The notes under the pieces were generated by a model, which saw only the letters and a list, made by a program, of their open reading frames with translations, searched no databases and was not told the origin of the DNA. Positions 1-11,585 of a DNA stretch of 64,000 bases are shown piece by piece (the stretch's first letter is position 1; each line of letters opens with the position of its first letter). The DNA is from Dromaius novaehollandiae (Eukaryota; Chordata; Aves; Casuariiformes; Dromaiidae): assembly GCF_036370855.1 (NCBI RefSeq), contig NC_088112.1:19336469-19400468 (forward strand). The letters run 5' to 3'. The translations under genes and the position numbers were made by a program.

Positions 1-389
1 TTTTGATACGCATTTTGTTCTCAAAAACTAGGGTTTCAGTCCAAAGACTTAATGAGTTTAAGTCCAGACTAGATAATAATTTCAGCTGAACAGAAAAAAA
101 ACCATAGTTCCTTGCAAAAGCATCCGACCTTCTTAAGTCCATATTCATAGTAAACAGAACATCACATCTTCTTATGTTTTCTATCATTCAGCTAGAAAGC
201 TGATGAGCACACACACCTGAGAAGGAGGCACTGGAATGAGCAAAGCAGAAGGACACACTGGTTACGCATGTGAGTGACAAGACGCTATGTGGAGTTTTGC
301 CCATCATTTCCCTCCAACTGAAGTCTCTGGGCATACGCATCGTTCCTACCATTTTTGGCCTAAGCGTGCCCTTACTTCAGGAGGAGGAA

Positions 390-650
390 GAAAAGTTGAG
401 AAACAGATCAACTGGAGCTTCCTGCAATGTGGGATTGCTCTGTTTCCATCTGTTATTGTGTGCTAAGAGGCCAATCATTTTATCTTTCCCAACCTGCTCT
501 AACAACAGTTAATTTTGTTGACATCTTTACAGCCTAATATGGCAATACCATCTACCCAGAGGTGTAATACTTTGCACAAGACTGATTGGCCAAAACAACA
601 GACTTGCACTTTCTAAAGTACATAAATACCAAAGAGAGCTACTGCGCGAC
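390..650 (+). promoter_or_regulatory. LECT2: Promoter of the MIM-1-like gene with Myb, C/EBP, CCAAT and TATA elements
   Basis: Upstream of the ATG at 690 are a TATA-like CATAAATAC (621-629), an inverted CCAAT box ATTGG (585-589), a C/EBP-type TTGCACAA (572-579) and two Myb-type YAACKG sites: CAACTG at 409-414 and TAACTG read on the - strand at 506-511. A purine-rich GAGGAAG stretch near 382-390 could bind ETS/PU.1. The TATA position predicts a start near 650 and a 5'UTR of about 40 nt. Chicken mim-1 is a textbook joint target of Myb and C/EBP, which fits, but binding here is inferred from motifs alone. Confidence 0.6.
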
Positions 651-689
651 GTCTTTGATTTGCTCAAGGAACACTGGTGGGACTGCAGA

Positions 690-735
690 ATGTCAGCGCT
701 CAGTCTGATCGCTCTGGTCAGCCTGGTGTCCACTG
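690..735 (+). CDS. LECT2: MIM-1 exon 1 (signal peptide)
   Basis: Encodes [15 protein letters not shown] plus the first base of a split codon. The donor GTGAGT follows at 736. The hydrophobic run and the match to the remembered chicken MIM-1 leader fix the start. Confidence 0.9.
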
Positions 736-3700
736 GTGAGTTGAGATTACTATTTTGTATTTGTCTTCACTTTTTTCAGGCAGACGTTAAGAAATCAGTG
801 AAATTCACTCCAATATACGTAATGCTATAGCTAAGGTTTTCAACTTAGTTTTATGAAGAATTATTGTAAAGTACGCTATTATAACTATTATAAAGTAGAA
901 ACATGGGTGTGCATTTGGAGTTAGTGCTGTATCATACTGAAGCATTTAAAGAGATTTCACGAAAAATGTAACAAGGGAAAGTAGTTTGACTTATTTCACA
1001 AACTAGGATTAAAAATATGCAATTATAGCTTTGCTTTGTTTCTAGAGAATGTACCTTAAAATTAAAGACATCAGACGTCTAGGAGAGGGATCAGATCTAT
1101 GTAACAGGTTCTATGATGTTCTTTTATATATGTATTTTCCGAAATTCTAACAATCCATGAACCATTCTCTACAAAGAATGGACATCAGCGCCAGCATGAA
1201 TGGTCAGGAAATTTGTACTGTGTTGTGTGGGTAAGAATATTAGTACAGTAAATCCACATCTTTTAGATATTAGATTCAGACTGACAAGCTTGGACATGTT
1301 TCTGTTCCCAGCATTAACAAATACGCAGTGGAATTCTTTGATGGAGTTAGAAGAAACACTTTCACTCATGTTTACAAATTTAACTACTACTTCATTGCTA
1401 TTTAGCATTTTACCAGTTTGTCATCTTATTCCTCACACACGTTCAGATTCAGAGGTTGCTGTTTTCTTCCATTATTTTATGTCCTTTCCCCCTATGCCTA
1501 GCACTGGAAAACTCTAAACACACCCATTCTTGCTGCTTAGAGAGGAGCTCTACCTGCTGTGACTTTGTCTTGAAGACAAAAAATATTTAAAGTGAGACAG
1601 CTTGACACAGGACTTGATGCAAAGCGTGTCCCAATGGATGATCCAGGCTGGGGGAATAAGGGGTACTAGATTTCAGAGAATTTAGGGGGAGAAGGATAAA
1701 TCCCACAACCATGTTAACATGCAATTAAAGAGAAAGCTGTATTCCATGGCACAGAGACAGTAGTAGAGGTGACATGCAACAGCAGTCATGACATTTGTCT
1801 TGTACTTTAAGCACATTCTGTATTTTGCAGCTTAACTTTTATCATACAGTACTAAGAACGTGGTTCAAACTTCCCTATTTTCCTCTTTCGCTCATAAAGT
1901 TTTTGCCAAGCAGTGGGATGCACACCCACCCCAACAAAACCGGCACTGGGCACAGATATGCGCTGGGAATCCTACCAACCAAATCCGAGGCTGTGATAAA
2001 TACGGCTGTGGCAGTTACGGCGCTGACAGGTAAAACAGTGGGGTATTGGGAGTTTGGAGAAAAGTTTGCTGCTGCTTTTCTAAAGCAAACCGGAGAAACT
2101 TTGCAGAGTTTAACTACCCTTTAAAAATCAAAGGCTTGCTGCCGTTTTGTCTTCTTTCACCAGGATCTAAGACCAATACACAAAAACACTGGTGACGTCT
2201 TCCTAGCAATCATTAGCGCTATTTTACCACCCATTATGCTGAGAATGACAGAATACTGTTGGTCTATAGGACCCGTCCTTACCCATTTTGGAGACCTTAC
2301 TCAGAAATCTCACTGAAGTGCCTTAATGTCACTTCTGCTGAGGGATGTGTAGGTGAAGAAGCCAGACCACTACACGAATTAGCAGCCAGATTTTTGATGT
2401 CACACACTACCACTACAGAGCCTCAAAGACTAGATACTTGACATACACCCACAGAGCTTACATGAAGCCAAGTGGATTAATCTACACAAGCTAAATATCT
2501 GACAGCATCGTAGGCACCTCATAACAGAGGAGGTTATAGCATTTCCCTGAAAAAGGCTTTTATAGGCAGAATGACTTCTGCCTTCCTTGCATTCTCCTCT
2601 CTTCTCCTCCCTTCAACCCCAGTAAAAGGTGCCCATCTTCAATATGCAACTTTTGAATTTCTAAATGAAAAAATCCCAGCATAAGATTCTATTTTACACT
2701 GGCGCAGATATATTTATGTGTAGAACTGAGGTACTTTTATATAACAGTTTGAAATATTCTATGAATACAGGAAAGTAAAAAATGTGCTTGAAATTTGAAA
2801 TCTCATCTTCCTTTAAACTAGGTCAGATTAATACAAACAATTTTCAATAATTAAAGATTGATTGAAGCCACTATTTTTTCCAACTTCCTTGCTGATGTAG
2901 AAGTTCTGGAAGTGTGCTAACTGAGCTATCTATCTATATATAATGTTAGGCCTGACAGAGACTTCGCTAATCACCTGTTTACATTTTCAGACACAGTGGT
3001 AAAGGAAAGCACGTGGGTGTGGATGTCATCTGTGCAGATGGAGCAACAGTGTACGCTCCCTTTTCTGGCCAGCTCTCTGGACCCATTAAATTCTTTCATA
3101 ATGGAAATGCCATTGATGATGGAGTCCAAATCAGGGGATCAGGCAAGTAATAACAGCAGACACGTTTTAAAGCGCCCATAAGTAATCATTTCATTTACTT
3201 GAGTAAGATATTTCTGTAGCTCTTCAAGTCAAGCAAACTGTCATTTACTCTCATGCCTCTTTAGTTCCTACATTTAAGTACAACTAGAATCCTGCTCACA
3301 AGCATCACAAGTTATCACTAGCAGGAAATACAGTCCTTTTCCTCTGCTTTTCTTGAAGAGAAGGGAAGAGGGAGCTGAAAAACAGGTAACAAAGAAAACC
3401 AATTACCCCCCAAATCAAAAAAGGAAACAGTGAAAATAAAAGTATCAGTAATATGCTCTCAGTTTTGCTGAGAGGTTGCTTACCGTTCCTATTTTCTAAC
3501 TCTCTCTCTTTCTCTTTCCCCTTTTCCATAAGCAATCCAGAGAATTTTGATTTCAGGATTGTTGGTATCTTTACTATATTTCTGCTTCATCATTGCAATC
3601 TACAGTAAGAGGCCAGCATGGAAGATCTCTTGCACACCACAAGAACAGATGTAGTTGATGCTTCCTGACCTCCTCTCTATCTCTTACAGGTTTCTGCGTA

Positions 3701-6632
3701 AAACTCGTCTGTATTCACCCTATCAGATACCAAGGCACCATCCAGAGAGGGCAAGAACTTGGAAGAATGCTGCCAATGCAGAGAGTATTTCCTGGCATCG
3801 TGTCTCACATCCACGTTGAGAACTGTGACCGCTCTGACCCTACTGATCTACTTAAACCTCGTAATATATATATATATTATAATGAATGAAAGTATGCTTA
3901 ATTGCAAGTAAGAACATCAGCTTTCAAAAGCAAGATTCTCCTCTGTCTTAGGCTCTAACAGCAACATCCAAATGCGCTTTATGCATACAGCAGAATACGA
4001 CAGTAGACAGTATTAAAGACAGGAGCTACATGTATCAGCTTATCAGTTGTAGTTATCCCCCTTCTCCAAACTGAGCCAGACACTTCTTCTATTTGTATTT
4101 TTTTAACTACTAAGAGTGTTTTTGATATTGCACTTTAGCTAGCTTATGAATTAGGAATTGCTGTCTTCATTGACTTGCATAGACCTTAAGGGTAAATTTC
4201 CAAACAGGAGCAGTGTTACCTCTCCTTTAGCATGGCTGCAGGAAATAGCAGATACGGAAATACATCCTCCATTTAATACACAGACATATGGTACGAAGAC
4301 ATCACAGGACAATTCAATTTCTGAAACACGTTCAGTTCCAAACACTGCTGTTAACAGTGACTTGAAGATCAGCAGTAAGTATTCACTATACTAATTAAGG
4401 TCACAGTTTAGGGAAATGAACATTCTAGACGAAGAAGTTCTGATCTTCTCTAGTTTAACATTTATCATTTACATAGCAATGTAACTTCTGCAAGGAGCAA
4501 ATCCCCAGCTTTCCGTGTTGACTGGCTTCAAAGTCAACACAAATAAACCTGGAAGCTTCTTTACATGCGAGCTACTCTCAACTTACAGATGAAGTAACAA
4601 TCTGCTTTTGAGCAGAGTTCTGTTCTGAATAGGTCACGATCTGATGGAAAGGTAAGACCCACAACCTTCTGCAGATCCTGAACGTATATTCCAGTTTCAG
4701 CACTAAATAATACCCTCAAATCCTTTATCAACAGCAATGCTACCCTCAGCTTTTAGGATGATCCTTTACAAATACAAATTTAAAGATTTTGGTAGTAATG
4801 TAGGACTTCAGGACTAAAGTGCCATTAGGCTGTGCTAAATAAAAAAGAAGCAGAGCTGAGCTTTCTCCTAAAGAGATTACACTCTAGGAAACATGATAAT
4901 CCCCTGAATTTCTCTTTAAAGAGTGTTCCTTAAATCAGATAGCTCTATACGAAGAAACAATAGAATCTAGTCTTGGATGTACATTCTCCTTATACTTCCA
5001 AATGGGTGACAAATTCTGTGGAAGACATCAACAATTCCAGTATGTTCCTACTTAACTAAAACGAAAACAGTATTCACAAATGTGCATCAGAACAAACAGA
5101 ACCCAGAAGATAATTTTGATTTCTTGTGTTTCTGTATTTCAAAGATATGCCATCACCATTTCCACAGCAAGATCAATACTGGGCAGCAATATGTGCTGGG
5201 AATGCTGTAAACGAGATAAGAGGCTGTGATAGCTATGGCTGTGGATACTACGGAGCTCCAAGGTACTGTAATTAGCATGAGTTTGTTGCCACTCCATTGA
5301 AATAGAGTTTAAGTATTCTTAAGTCAATTTTGAAATACAACTTTGAAGGCTGAGGTTGAAAATTAGGAAACATTTTCACTACAAAGGTAATGCAGCGCCA
5401 GAACAGGGTGTCCATAAAAGTCATGAAATCTCTATCTTGGAGTTTTTTATGACTCAGCTAGAGAAAGCCATGGCTGACCTGACCTAGAGCTGGGAATGGC
5501 ACTGACTCAAGTGGAAGGCTGGACTAGATGAGCTCCAGAAGTACCTTCCCATCAACATTTCTGCTACGCTACAGTTCTATTTAAAGGCTTGTAAGAAACA
5601 TTGTTTTTCAATTTACAGACCTGCAAATCTAACACCACAAATCATAAATCCTACAGGACATCACATAATGTACATTTTATTAAAAACATGATTTAAATTC
5701 TTCACAGTCTGCTATGCCAACACTGTCTTATTACTGACATAACCTTTTTTCAGACGTAATGGTAAAGGAAAGCACGTGGGTGTGGATGTCATCTGTGCTG
5801 ATGGAGCAACAGTGTACGCTCCCTTTTCTGGCCAGCTCTCTGGACCCATTAAATTCTTTCATAACGGAAATGTCATTGATGATGGAGTCCAAATCAGGGG
5901 ATCAGGTAAAAAGCTATTTTTTCATTTAGTTTTTCTATCTTAATTTCATGTAGGATGTGCTCCCTTGCACCTAAGCAGTGAAGCAAAGTGCATCTGTTTC
6001 GAGCCACAGCATCTTCTATGCATTTGCATTCAGAACTTTTTGCTCCTATGTTAGAATCCAAATGTAGGGCACCCACTCTTAAATGTAACTAGGCAAACTC
6101 TCATTTTCAGGACCTGTTATTTACTCTTCTTTCTACAAGTACTGGGGTTGGGAGCCAAAGTGCAGGAAAAGACAAAAACAGTTTTAAAAGAGATAGGATG
6201 TCTTACGAGTAGTTTTGTTTGGTTTTGTGGAAAGTGTTCAAGCTCTTCTTTCCTAAACCAAGAACCCCCATCCTCACTCCACCTCCTTCCCATTTTCCCT
6301 CCAACAATCCAGCAACTCTGACCACTGTCTTTATTTTCAATGACCTCAGTGTTTGGCTATTTTTTATTTCCACTACAGCAACCCCCCCCAACCCCCACAA
6401 GCTTTATAAGACATATGTTTTTTTTCTCTTGTTTTTACCAGGTTTCTGCGTAAAACTGGTCTGTATCCATCCCATTAGATACAGTGGTAATATTGTTAAG
6501 GGGCAAGTCCTTGGGAGAATGCTCCCAATGCAAAGAGTATTTCCTGGCATCACATCTCATATTCACGTTGAGAACTGCGATCGCTCAGATCCTACTAGAA
6601 ATCTCGAAGGGGGAAAAGGAAAAGGAAAATAA
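690..6632 (+). CDS. LECT2: MIM-1-like myeloid protein, tandem LECT2 domains (8 exons)
   Basis: The joined exons (690-735, 1900-2029, 2991-3142, 3690-3860, 4231-4374, 5145-5262, 5754-5905, 6442-6632) make 1104 nt, or 367 residues. Seen: a signal peptide (residues 1-18, ending STVFA), LECT2 domain 1 (about 21-166), a linker (167-215), LECT2 domain 2 (about 216-360) and a basic G/K-rich tail. Each domain keeps the cysteine pattern, the zinc-type H-x3-D (H66/D70 and H261/D265) and HIH (149-151 and 344-346). Known: LECT2 has an M23-peptidase fold that binds zinc but is not an active peptidase. Chicken MIM-1 is a two-domain secreted granule protein of promyelocytes and heterophils, induced by Myb with C/EBP. 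As I recall it is about 326 aa, so this one is longer, mainly by exon 5. Inference: this is the MIM-1 orthologue and the avian LECT2 locus. Confidence 0.93.
736..1899 (+). other. MIM-1 intron 1
   Basis: GT-AG intron of 1.16 kb in AT-rich DNA. I see no exon, repeat or RNA gene in it. Confidence 0.75.
1900..2029 (+). CDS. LECT2: MIM-1 exon 2 (start of LECT2 domain 1)
   Basis: Starts after a pyrimidine-rich tract ending AAAG and ends AG|GTAAAA. It encodes WAQICAGNP and [15 protein letters not shown], the N-terminal LECT2 signature. Incoming phase is 1 and outgoing phase is 2. Confidence 0.9.
2030..2990 (+). other. MIM-1 intron 2
   Basis: GT-AG intron of 0.96 kb. A short TATC/TA-rich run lies near 2928-2943; nothing else was recognised. 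Confidence 0.75.
2991..3142 (+). CDS. LECT2: MIM-1 exon 3 (domain 1 zinc-site exon, GC donor)
   Basis: Encodes [15 protein letters not shown] through [10 protein letters not shown]. It follows ACATTTTCAG and is flanked by CAG|GCAAGT, a GC-AG type donor, where the matching exon 7 has CAG|GT. The 152-nt exon differs from exon 7 at only about six positions. Confidence 0.9.
3690..3860 (+). CDS. LECT2: MIM-1 exon 4 (end of LECT2 domain 1)
   Basis: Encodes [13 protein letters not shown] through [19 protein letters not shown] after CTCTTACAG. The proposed donor CCTC|GTAATA is weak. Without splicing, the frame runs on to a TGA at 3887-3889 and would give a 175-residue one-domain protein. Confidence 0.85.
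4231..4374 (+). CDS. LECT2: MIM-1 exon 5 (48-codon inter-domain linker)
   Basis: Lies between TCTCCTTTAG and the strong donor GTAAGT. It is symmetric (phase 1-1, 144 nt), so including or skipping it keeps the frame; skipping gives 319 residues. The encoded segment (residues 167-215) is rich in Ser, Thr and Asn, has no cysteine and resembles no domain I know. Splice sites and phase support it, but no homologue was recognised, so it may be a cassette exon or lineage-specific. Confidence 0.65.
5145..5262 (+). CDS. LECT2: MIM-1 exon 6 (start of LECT2 domain 2)
   Basis: Encodes [19 protein letters not shown] and [15 protein letters not shown]. It follows TATTTCAAAG and ends AG|GTACTG. It corresponds to exon 2 but is clearly diverged from it. 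Confidence 0.9.
5348..5582 (+). mobile_element. CR1 LINE, 5'-truncated 3' end
   Basis: Sits inside the intron between MIM-1 exons 6 and 7. It carries the CR1 tail landmarks in order: GAAAATTAGGAAA, a degraded GAACAGG-TGCC segment, then GGCTGGACTAGATGAGCTCC and a terminal ACAGTTCTAT. It holds only non-coding tail, as is usual for avian CR1 copies, and is in the same orientation as the host gene. Confidence 0.88.
5754..5905 (+). CDS. LECT2: MIM-1 exon 7 (domain 2 zinc-site exon)
   Basis: Follows CTTTTTTCAG and ends CAG|GTAAAA. It encodes [17 protein letters not shown] through QIRGSG. It is the near-identical partner of exon 3, with a normal GT donor. Confidence 0.92.
6442..6632 (+). CDS. LECT2: MIM-1 exon 8 (C-terminus and stop)
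   Basis: Follows GTTTTTACCAG. It encodes [15 protein letters not shown] through [18 protein letters not shown], a short GGKGKGK tail and TAA at 6630-6632. Confidence 0.92.
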
Positions 6633-6654
6633 AATGGAAGTGCAGTAAATTCAA

Positions 6655-6660
6655 AATAAA
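6655..6660 (+). terminator. LECT2: Poly(A) signal of the MIM-1-like gene
   Basis: AATAAA lies 22 nt after the stop codon, giving a very short 3'UTR with cleavage expected near 6675-6685. Further AATAAA copies near 6741 could serve as a backup. Confidence 0.65.
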
Positions 6661-6684
6661 TTCATCTCAGCATTCAAAAGTTGT

Positions 6685-9165
6685 TTTTCTTCTCATGTGC
6701 AGTCTACCTTAATGAATGAAGGGAAATTTTTTACCCAGAATAAATAAAAAAATACAACAGTTTACATTACTACTGATTCAGTACTTTGGGTTCTATATAA
6801 TATTGCAAGGCCCTAGCATTAATATATGTTCCAGGCAGCTTGGGTATCCTTTTACAGTATCAGTAGTTGTTGTTAACATTGTATTTTAGGCTAACTTACA
6901 AACTTTGCATTACATCTTGGTCAACTCTGAAAACAAGAAAATTACCATAGTTTTGAAAAGCACCTGGATTGAAGGAAGCAAGAGGGAAATTTACTGGAAC
7001 ACTCCAAAAGGCAAAAGAGATGCTGACTGAAGTTGTCATGCCACAGCAACTGATGTCTTTATAGGATGGCAAAAGTGACTCCAGGAAAGGAAAAGAGAAG
7101 CTTCAAGTTTTTGTTGGGATTTGCATTTACAGGAGAACCTAACCAGGAAATTAGCAACAACTATTCAAGCCCTCACAGGGAGTCAGAAGTCAACAAGTCC
7201 AGAGATGAGCTCAGCCCCTGTGGCAGAAAAGCTGCCTTATTGTTAACTTCTCACTATAACTTGTATTTTTTAGAGTGACCCTACAAATCTCCGGTGTATC
7301 AGGTATCCATTCTGTACTTCCCTCTGATTTAGTTCCTTTGACACCAGACTGCATCCTAGTGTTATACACTGAAGGCATGGCGGTTTAGAAAGCCTTCTCA
7401 GGCCAGTGAAACTAGGAAAAGCCTAACAAATAGACCAAATGTATTAGCTAGGATATGCTCAAGCTCTGCAGTACAGGCTGCTCAAGGAATAATAGGAAAG
7501 CAAAGGGAGCAGGCAGCTATCCAAAGGTTTCTTGCCAAATATAACACCTCTACTGCAGTCATTCAGAAAGACCTACATAGGAAGGAAAAGCACAACTCAT
7601 GCTACTTTATACCAGTCAGTGTTCCGACACTTATTCCTAAAGCACAATGTACATACCATAACAGGTGATATTAAAAATCTAATAAAAATCACTATAACTA
7701 TAAAATGAAACATTAATATAATACCAGAAGTTATCTTTCAGTTAGAACAGAAGCAACTTTTAGCAACAGTAAATTGCATGAGAATTTTGATGGTAACAGG
7801 CAGCAGAAACTGCATCTGACATTAATTTGGCAGGTCTTATAGCCTTATTCTATTGGTAGCCACAAGAGTTGATAACATGTTTTAGGACAAGCCGATAAGC
7901 CACATGGCAGTCATTCACTGAAGTCCTGTACTATTTTGAAGGATATTAGTTTCAGCTTCATAGCGATGATCTGCTTGTATATACCAGGACAACAGTTAAA
8001 ATATCTATGCAAATCATCCCAGACCTACCTGAAGCAGGGTATTTGTATCTCTGTGAACATGGTAGCAATACAGTATCTATTGCCATCATTTTTTATCACC
8101 TTTTCACTACTGACTGCATTGCCTTGTGGTTTAACATTACATTCACTTTTCTTCCCTCTGCTAAAGTTTTACTTCATTCTTACAGTGAAAAGGTTAAAGG
8201 TAATGCCTCAGGACTAATCCTTACTCAGACATCTCAAAGTTTTTGCCCTTATCTGAAGTGTCAGGAGTTTAAAAATAGAACAACATGTTATTTTTTAGGG
8301 CGTATGACCCACAAGACAAGAATTGGTTGACCAACCTACCATTATATACACTACCTCAGAGTATGTTGGTTTCTTGGAAGAATGACAGCTTAGTGAGCTA
8401 AGCATACTGTTCTCCAGTCATATGGACTCAGTACAGCCATGCTGAGGCATTCCATGAAATTTAAAATAGCCTAAGAGTTGTATGAATTCACAACTGGGCT
8501 AAATCCAGCCCACAAGTCCCATTTAGAGGTTCCATAATAAAGCACAATGCTTTTCTCATGCTATCAGTGAAGGGTTAGTATTTCACATTGAGACCAATGA
8601 ATCAAGTTTTGCTGGTATTTAGTTATCAATCTGAAGTACCAATTGGCCTTACTTGTTAAGGTCAGTTAGCAGAGCTAACACAAAAAAAAACTTTAAATCA
8701 AAATTGGCAACACTAATAAATGCAGGCCCAATTTGCCAGAACCTTTGACCTGGAGCGACTTATCATTTATGGCTTCACAGAAGAGTTGCTTTAGTAACAG
8801 AGGGACAGAGAAAAGGACAATATTCAAACAAGCATTTAGTTTTCTCCTGTACTACATTTCTGTATACAGCCACTAGTGCTTCATTAAAAGTACTAGGTAG
8901 GCTAGAGAGACATGAAGGACTCCAGAAGTTGTCAACATCAGCTGCAAGATTTGTCCAAGTTCTCTTCTTCAAATTCAGCACATCAAAATATCCCAGAGTT
9001 TGCATCATGAACGTGGAAGAACAACGATTAAACTGCTACAATCCAAGAGTCAACCAGTCCTACTGTCCTTCCTCAGGCCTGTCAAGTATATGGCTTCTAA
9101 CACAGGAAAGAACCCTTCCTACAGGGGTGATGTACAGTGGAACAGACAGGTATCTGTTATCAGTG
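6685..9165. other. Intergenic DNA between converging LECT2 and FBXL21
   Basis: AT-rich and unique-looking. Short open frames such as 7936-8330 show no family motifs. No repeat family was recognised. Confidence 0.7.
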
Positions 9166-9180
9166 CATACATTAGATCAG

Positions 9181-9186
9181 TTTATT
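9181..9186 (-). terminator. FBXL21: Distal poly(A) signal of FBXL21
   Basis: Reads AATAAA on the - strand, about 1.76 kb after the stop codon. Other AATAAA copies on this strand at 10138-10143 and 10803-10808 would give 3'UTRs of about 0.8 and 0.15 kb, so alternative polyadenylation is possible. The distal 3'UTR would include a G-rich run (9333-9352 on the opposite strand). Confidence 0.45.
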
Positions 9187-10941
9187 AAGTTTACAATTAT
9201 AGCAAAGCATGTATCTTAAACCAAATACTGTCTGGAAATATTTCAATTTTCTCTTCAAAAGTAAGTCATAACCCGCTTGATTATGGAAGCAAGTGCTTGG
9301 CTAGTAAGTGCTAGTATCCAGTCAGCTGTCCTTCCCCCCTTCCCCCCTCCCCAGTTGTGCAACAGGCAAAAATGCATTACTGATTCAGACATGCATTATC
9401 TTCTTACTTAATTCCTTTAGCTTATAGTTGTGAACAACTCATGGAACAATTCTGTCAATGATAATGGCAGTTTTAGACAACCCACAGCAGTTATTTTTTC
9501 AGAAAAGAAATCTAACTGCGGAAGAAACTATTTGTCATTATATCTAATGTGACAAATACCACCATTCATCAGATGTACACATCTCATTACAAACAGGAAG
9601 ATAGATCAACTACAGCAAGAAAAAAGTTACAGTAATACTTGTATACAAAGCATTTTAGTTTACAGTGTGCAAAATATTACAAATACGCATACTCTAGTTT
9701 GCATCAACTTCCCCTTCCTTTCCACTGCCCACAAACAAGGAATAGAATCTTTCTCCTCAAAAACCAATTAAAAGCAACAAGTACTGAACAGTTGTATAAT
9801 CCTTTCTGAACCAAAGATTTCAGGAACCAGCAATACATCCTCGAGGAATCAGGGCTTACAGTATAGTTCTGTGAGAACTGTGGCAAAATTACTGTGGCAA
9901 ACTCGGGCAAAGTTACTACAGAGCATTGTGGCCTCTAAACGGCAAACAGTTTTGAAAGTTCTCTAAACCCTTGATTCCAGGTAGAAAGGGACTGAAGACC
10001 ATTGCTTTCCTTCCAAATCTTCCTTTTAACCGGCCATTTATATGAAATCCTTCTAATCTCTTAATAATGGAAGCATGGAACACTCAGATATCAATTTTCA
10101 TAATCAAAGACTTGAACTCTCTCAAAAAGCTATTCCTTTTATTCTGGCAGTTTCCAAAGTGCTTTGCCATTGATCTAAGTAATCAACCTAGATTCAAACT
10201 TTTAAATTAACTGATTTTAACAAAGTCTCTTTCCCATCCTCTTAAGCACATAAGATAGAAAAATAACATACTCTACAACCCTGTCTCTACAATTTAGCTA
10301 ATCTTATAAAGTGACTTAAAGTGCAATTTAAAATCAGAAGGGTTTGAGGGGCATAAACTTATCACTTACCACACCACTTTAACGTACTGACATTAAGTGG
10401 GTTTAAGCTAAATCAAAATACTTACGCTAGTCCAGGTTACTCAACTATAAAGTATGAGCCTTTACACTTACGGCAAGAATACTTTGAAAATATGCTGCAT
10501 AAAACATCATGGCAAACAATACAGTTTTCCTGAACTCCAAGTTTTATCTAGCTCCCCATAAGCAAGGTTTGCTCAAGGAGGAAAGTTTCTCTAGTCATAT
10601 TCTGACTACATCAGAAAAACTAAGCTAAGACACACACAAAAAAGTTTTACTTGAATGGAACAATTAAACTGAAGCTAAATCAGAGAAGCCTAATTTAACT
10701 GAAGTAAAAAAGCGCCTGTAAACCATGGACATACTTTCGAAAGTGTCTACTGTTAAGTACACTTAATTTCTATTTCACTATACCATGAACATTCTTGAAT
10801 GATTTATTGTTACCTCACTACAGGTTCTCAAAGAAGAGAAACTGAGATCTGGAAATAGGTTTCATATTTGATTTTCCAGTTCCTTATTTGCATAGAGAGC
10901 GACACCCTGATTCTATCAGTTTATCCACAGATGTAGACAGT

Positions 10942-11585
10942 TCACCACGTTGGCATCATATCAGGAAACCACATTCTTCCAAGGTGTTTGGAGACTTCAG
11001 AATGAAGCTGATCTAAGTTATAATCATTATCTGGAATCAATACCTCCTCCATTATAGAAAGCTGGGTGAGCCTGCCTCCACACATCTTCACAAATTCAAT
11101 AAAACCCCTACAGGTTACTTCACATTCACCAAGACCCATGGCTGTTAAGTTCTTACAGCGCTCAGCAATCCGAATAAGTTCGTCATCCAAAGGCTGAAGT
11201 CCATTAGCACACACGACCAGCTCAATTAACCTTGGGCAATTCATGCCAATACGACCCAACATTGCTTTGCTTACTGCACGACCGAAGTAAAGGTGCGTAA
11301 CAGGGGTTTCCTCTCTGAAGAAAGCATCAAATTCTTCTTCATATAAGAAGAAATACATCACAATGTTGACTTTGGGGGAGTGTTTAACAAGAGCATCCCA
11401 GCTTTGCTTTTTAATAGTATGAAATTCAACTTGTCCAGGATTTTCACTCACAACATCTATCCGAAGGTGTTCAAGATCAACATGTTTTTCACTTGAAAGA
11501 GCCAGCAGCAGTTCATCACTTAAAATGTAGTAGTTCAAAGCCAGCTCCTTAAGTCCATGACACTGGTCAGCAACACAAAGAATTC
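10942..11585 (-). CDS. FBXL21: FBXL21 last coding exon (LRR and CRY-pocket tail)
   Basis: Starts after TTTCCCAG and encodes [20 protein letters not shown] through [14 protein letters not shown] and stop. It contains most of the LRR array and the conserved aromatic tail. Confidence 0.95.
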
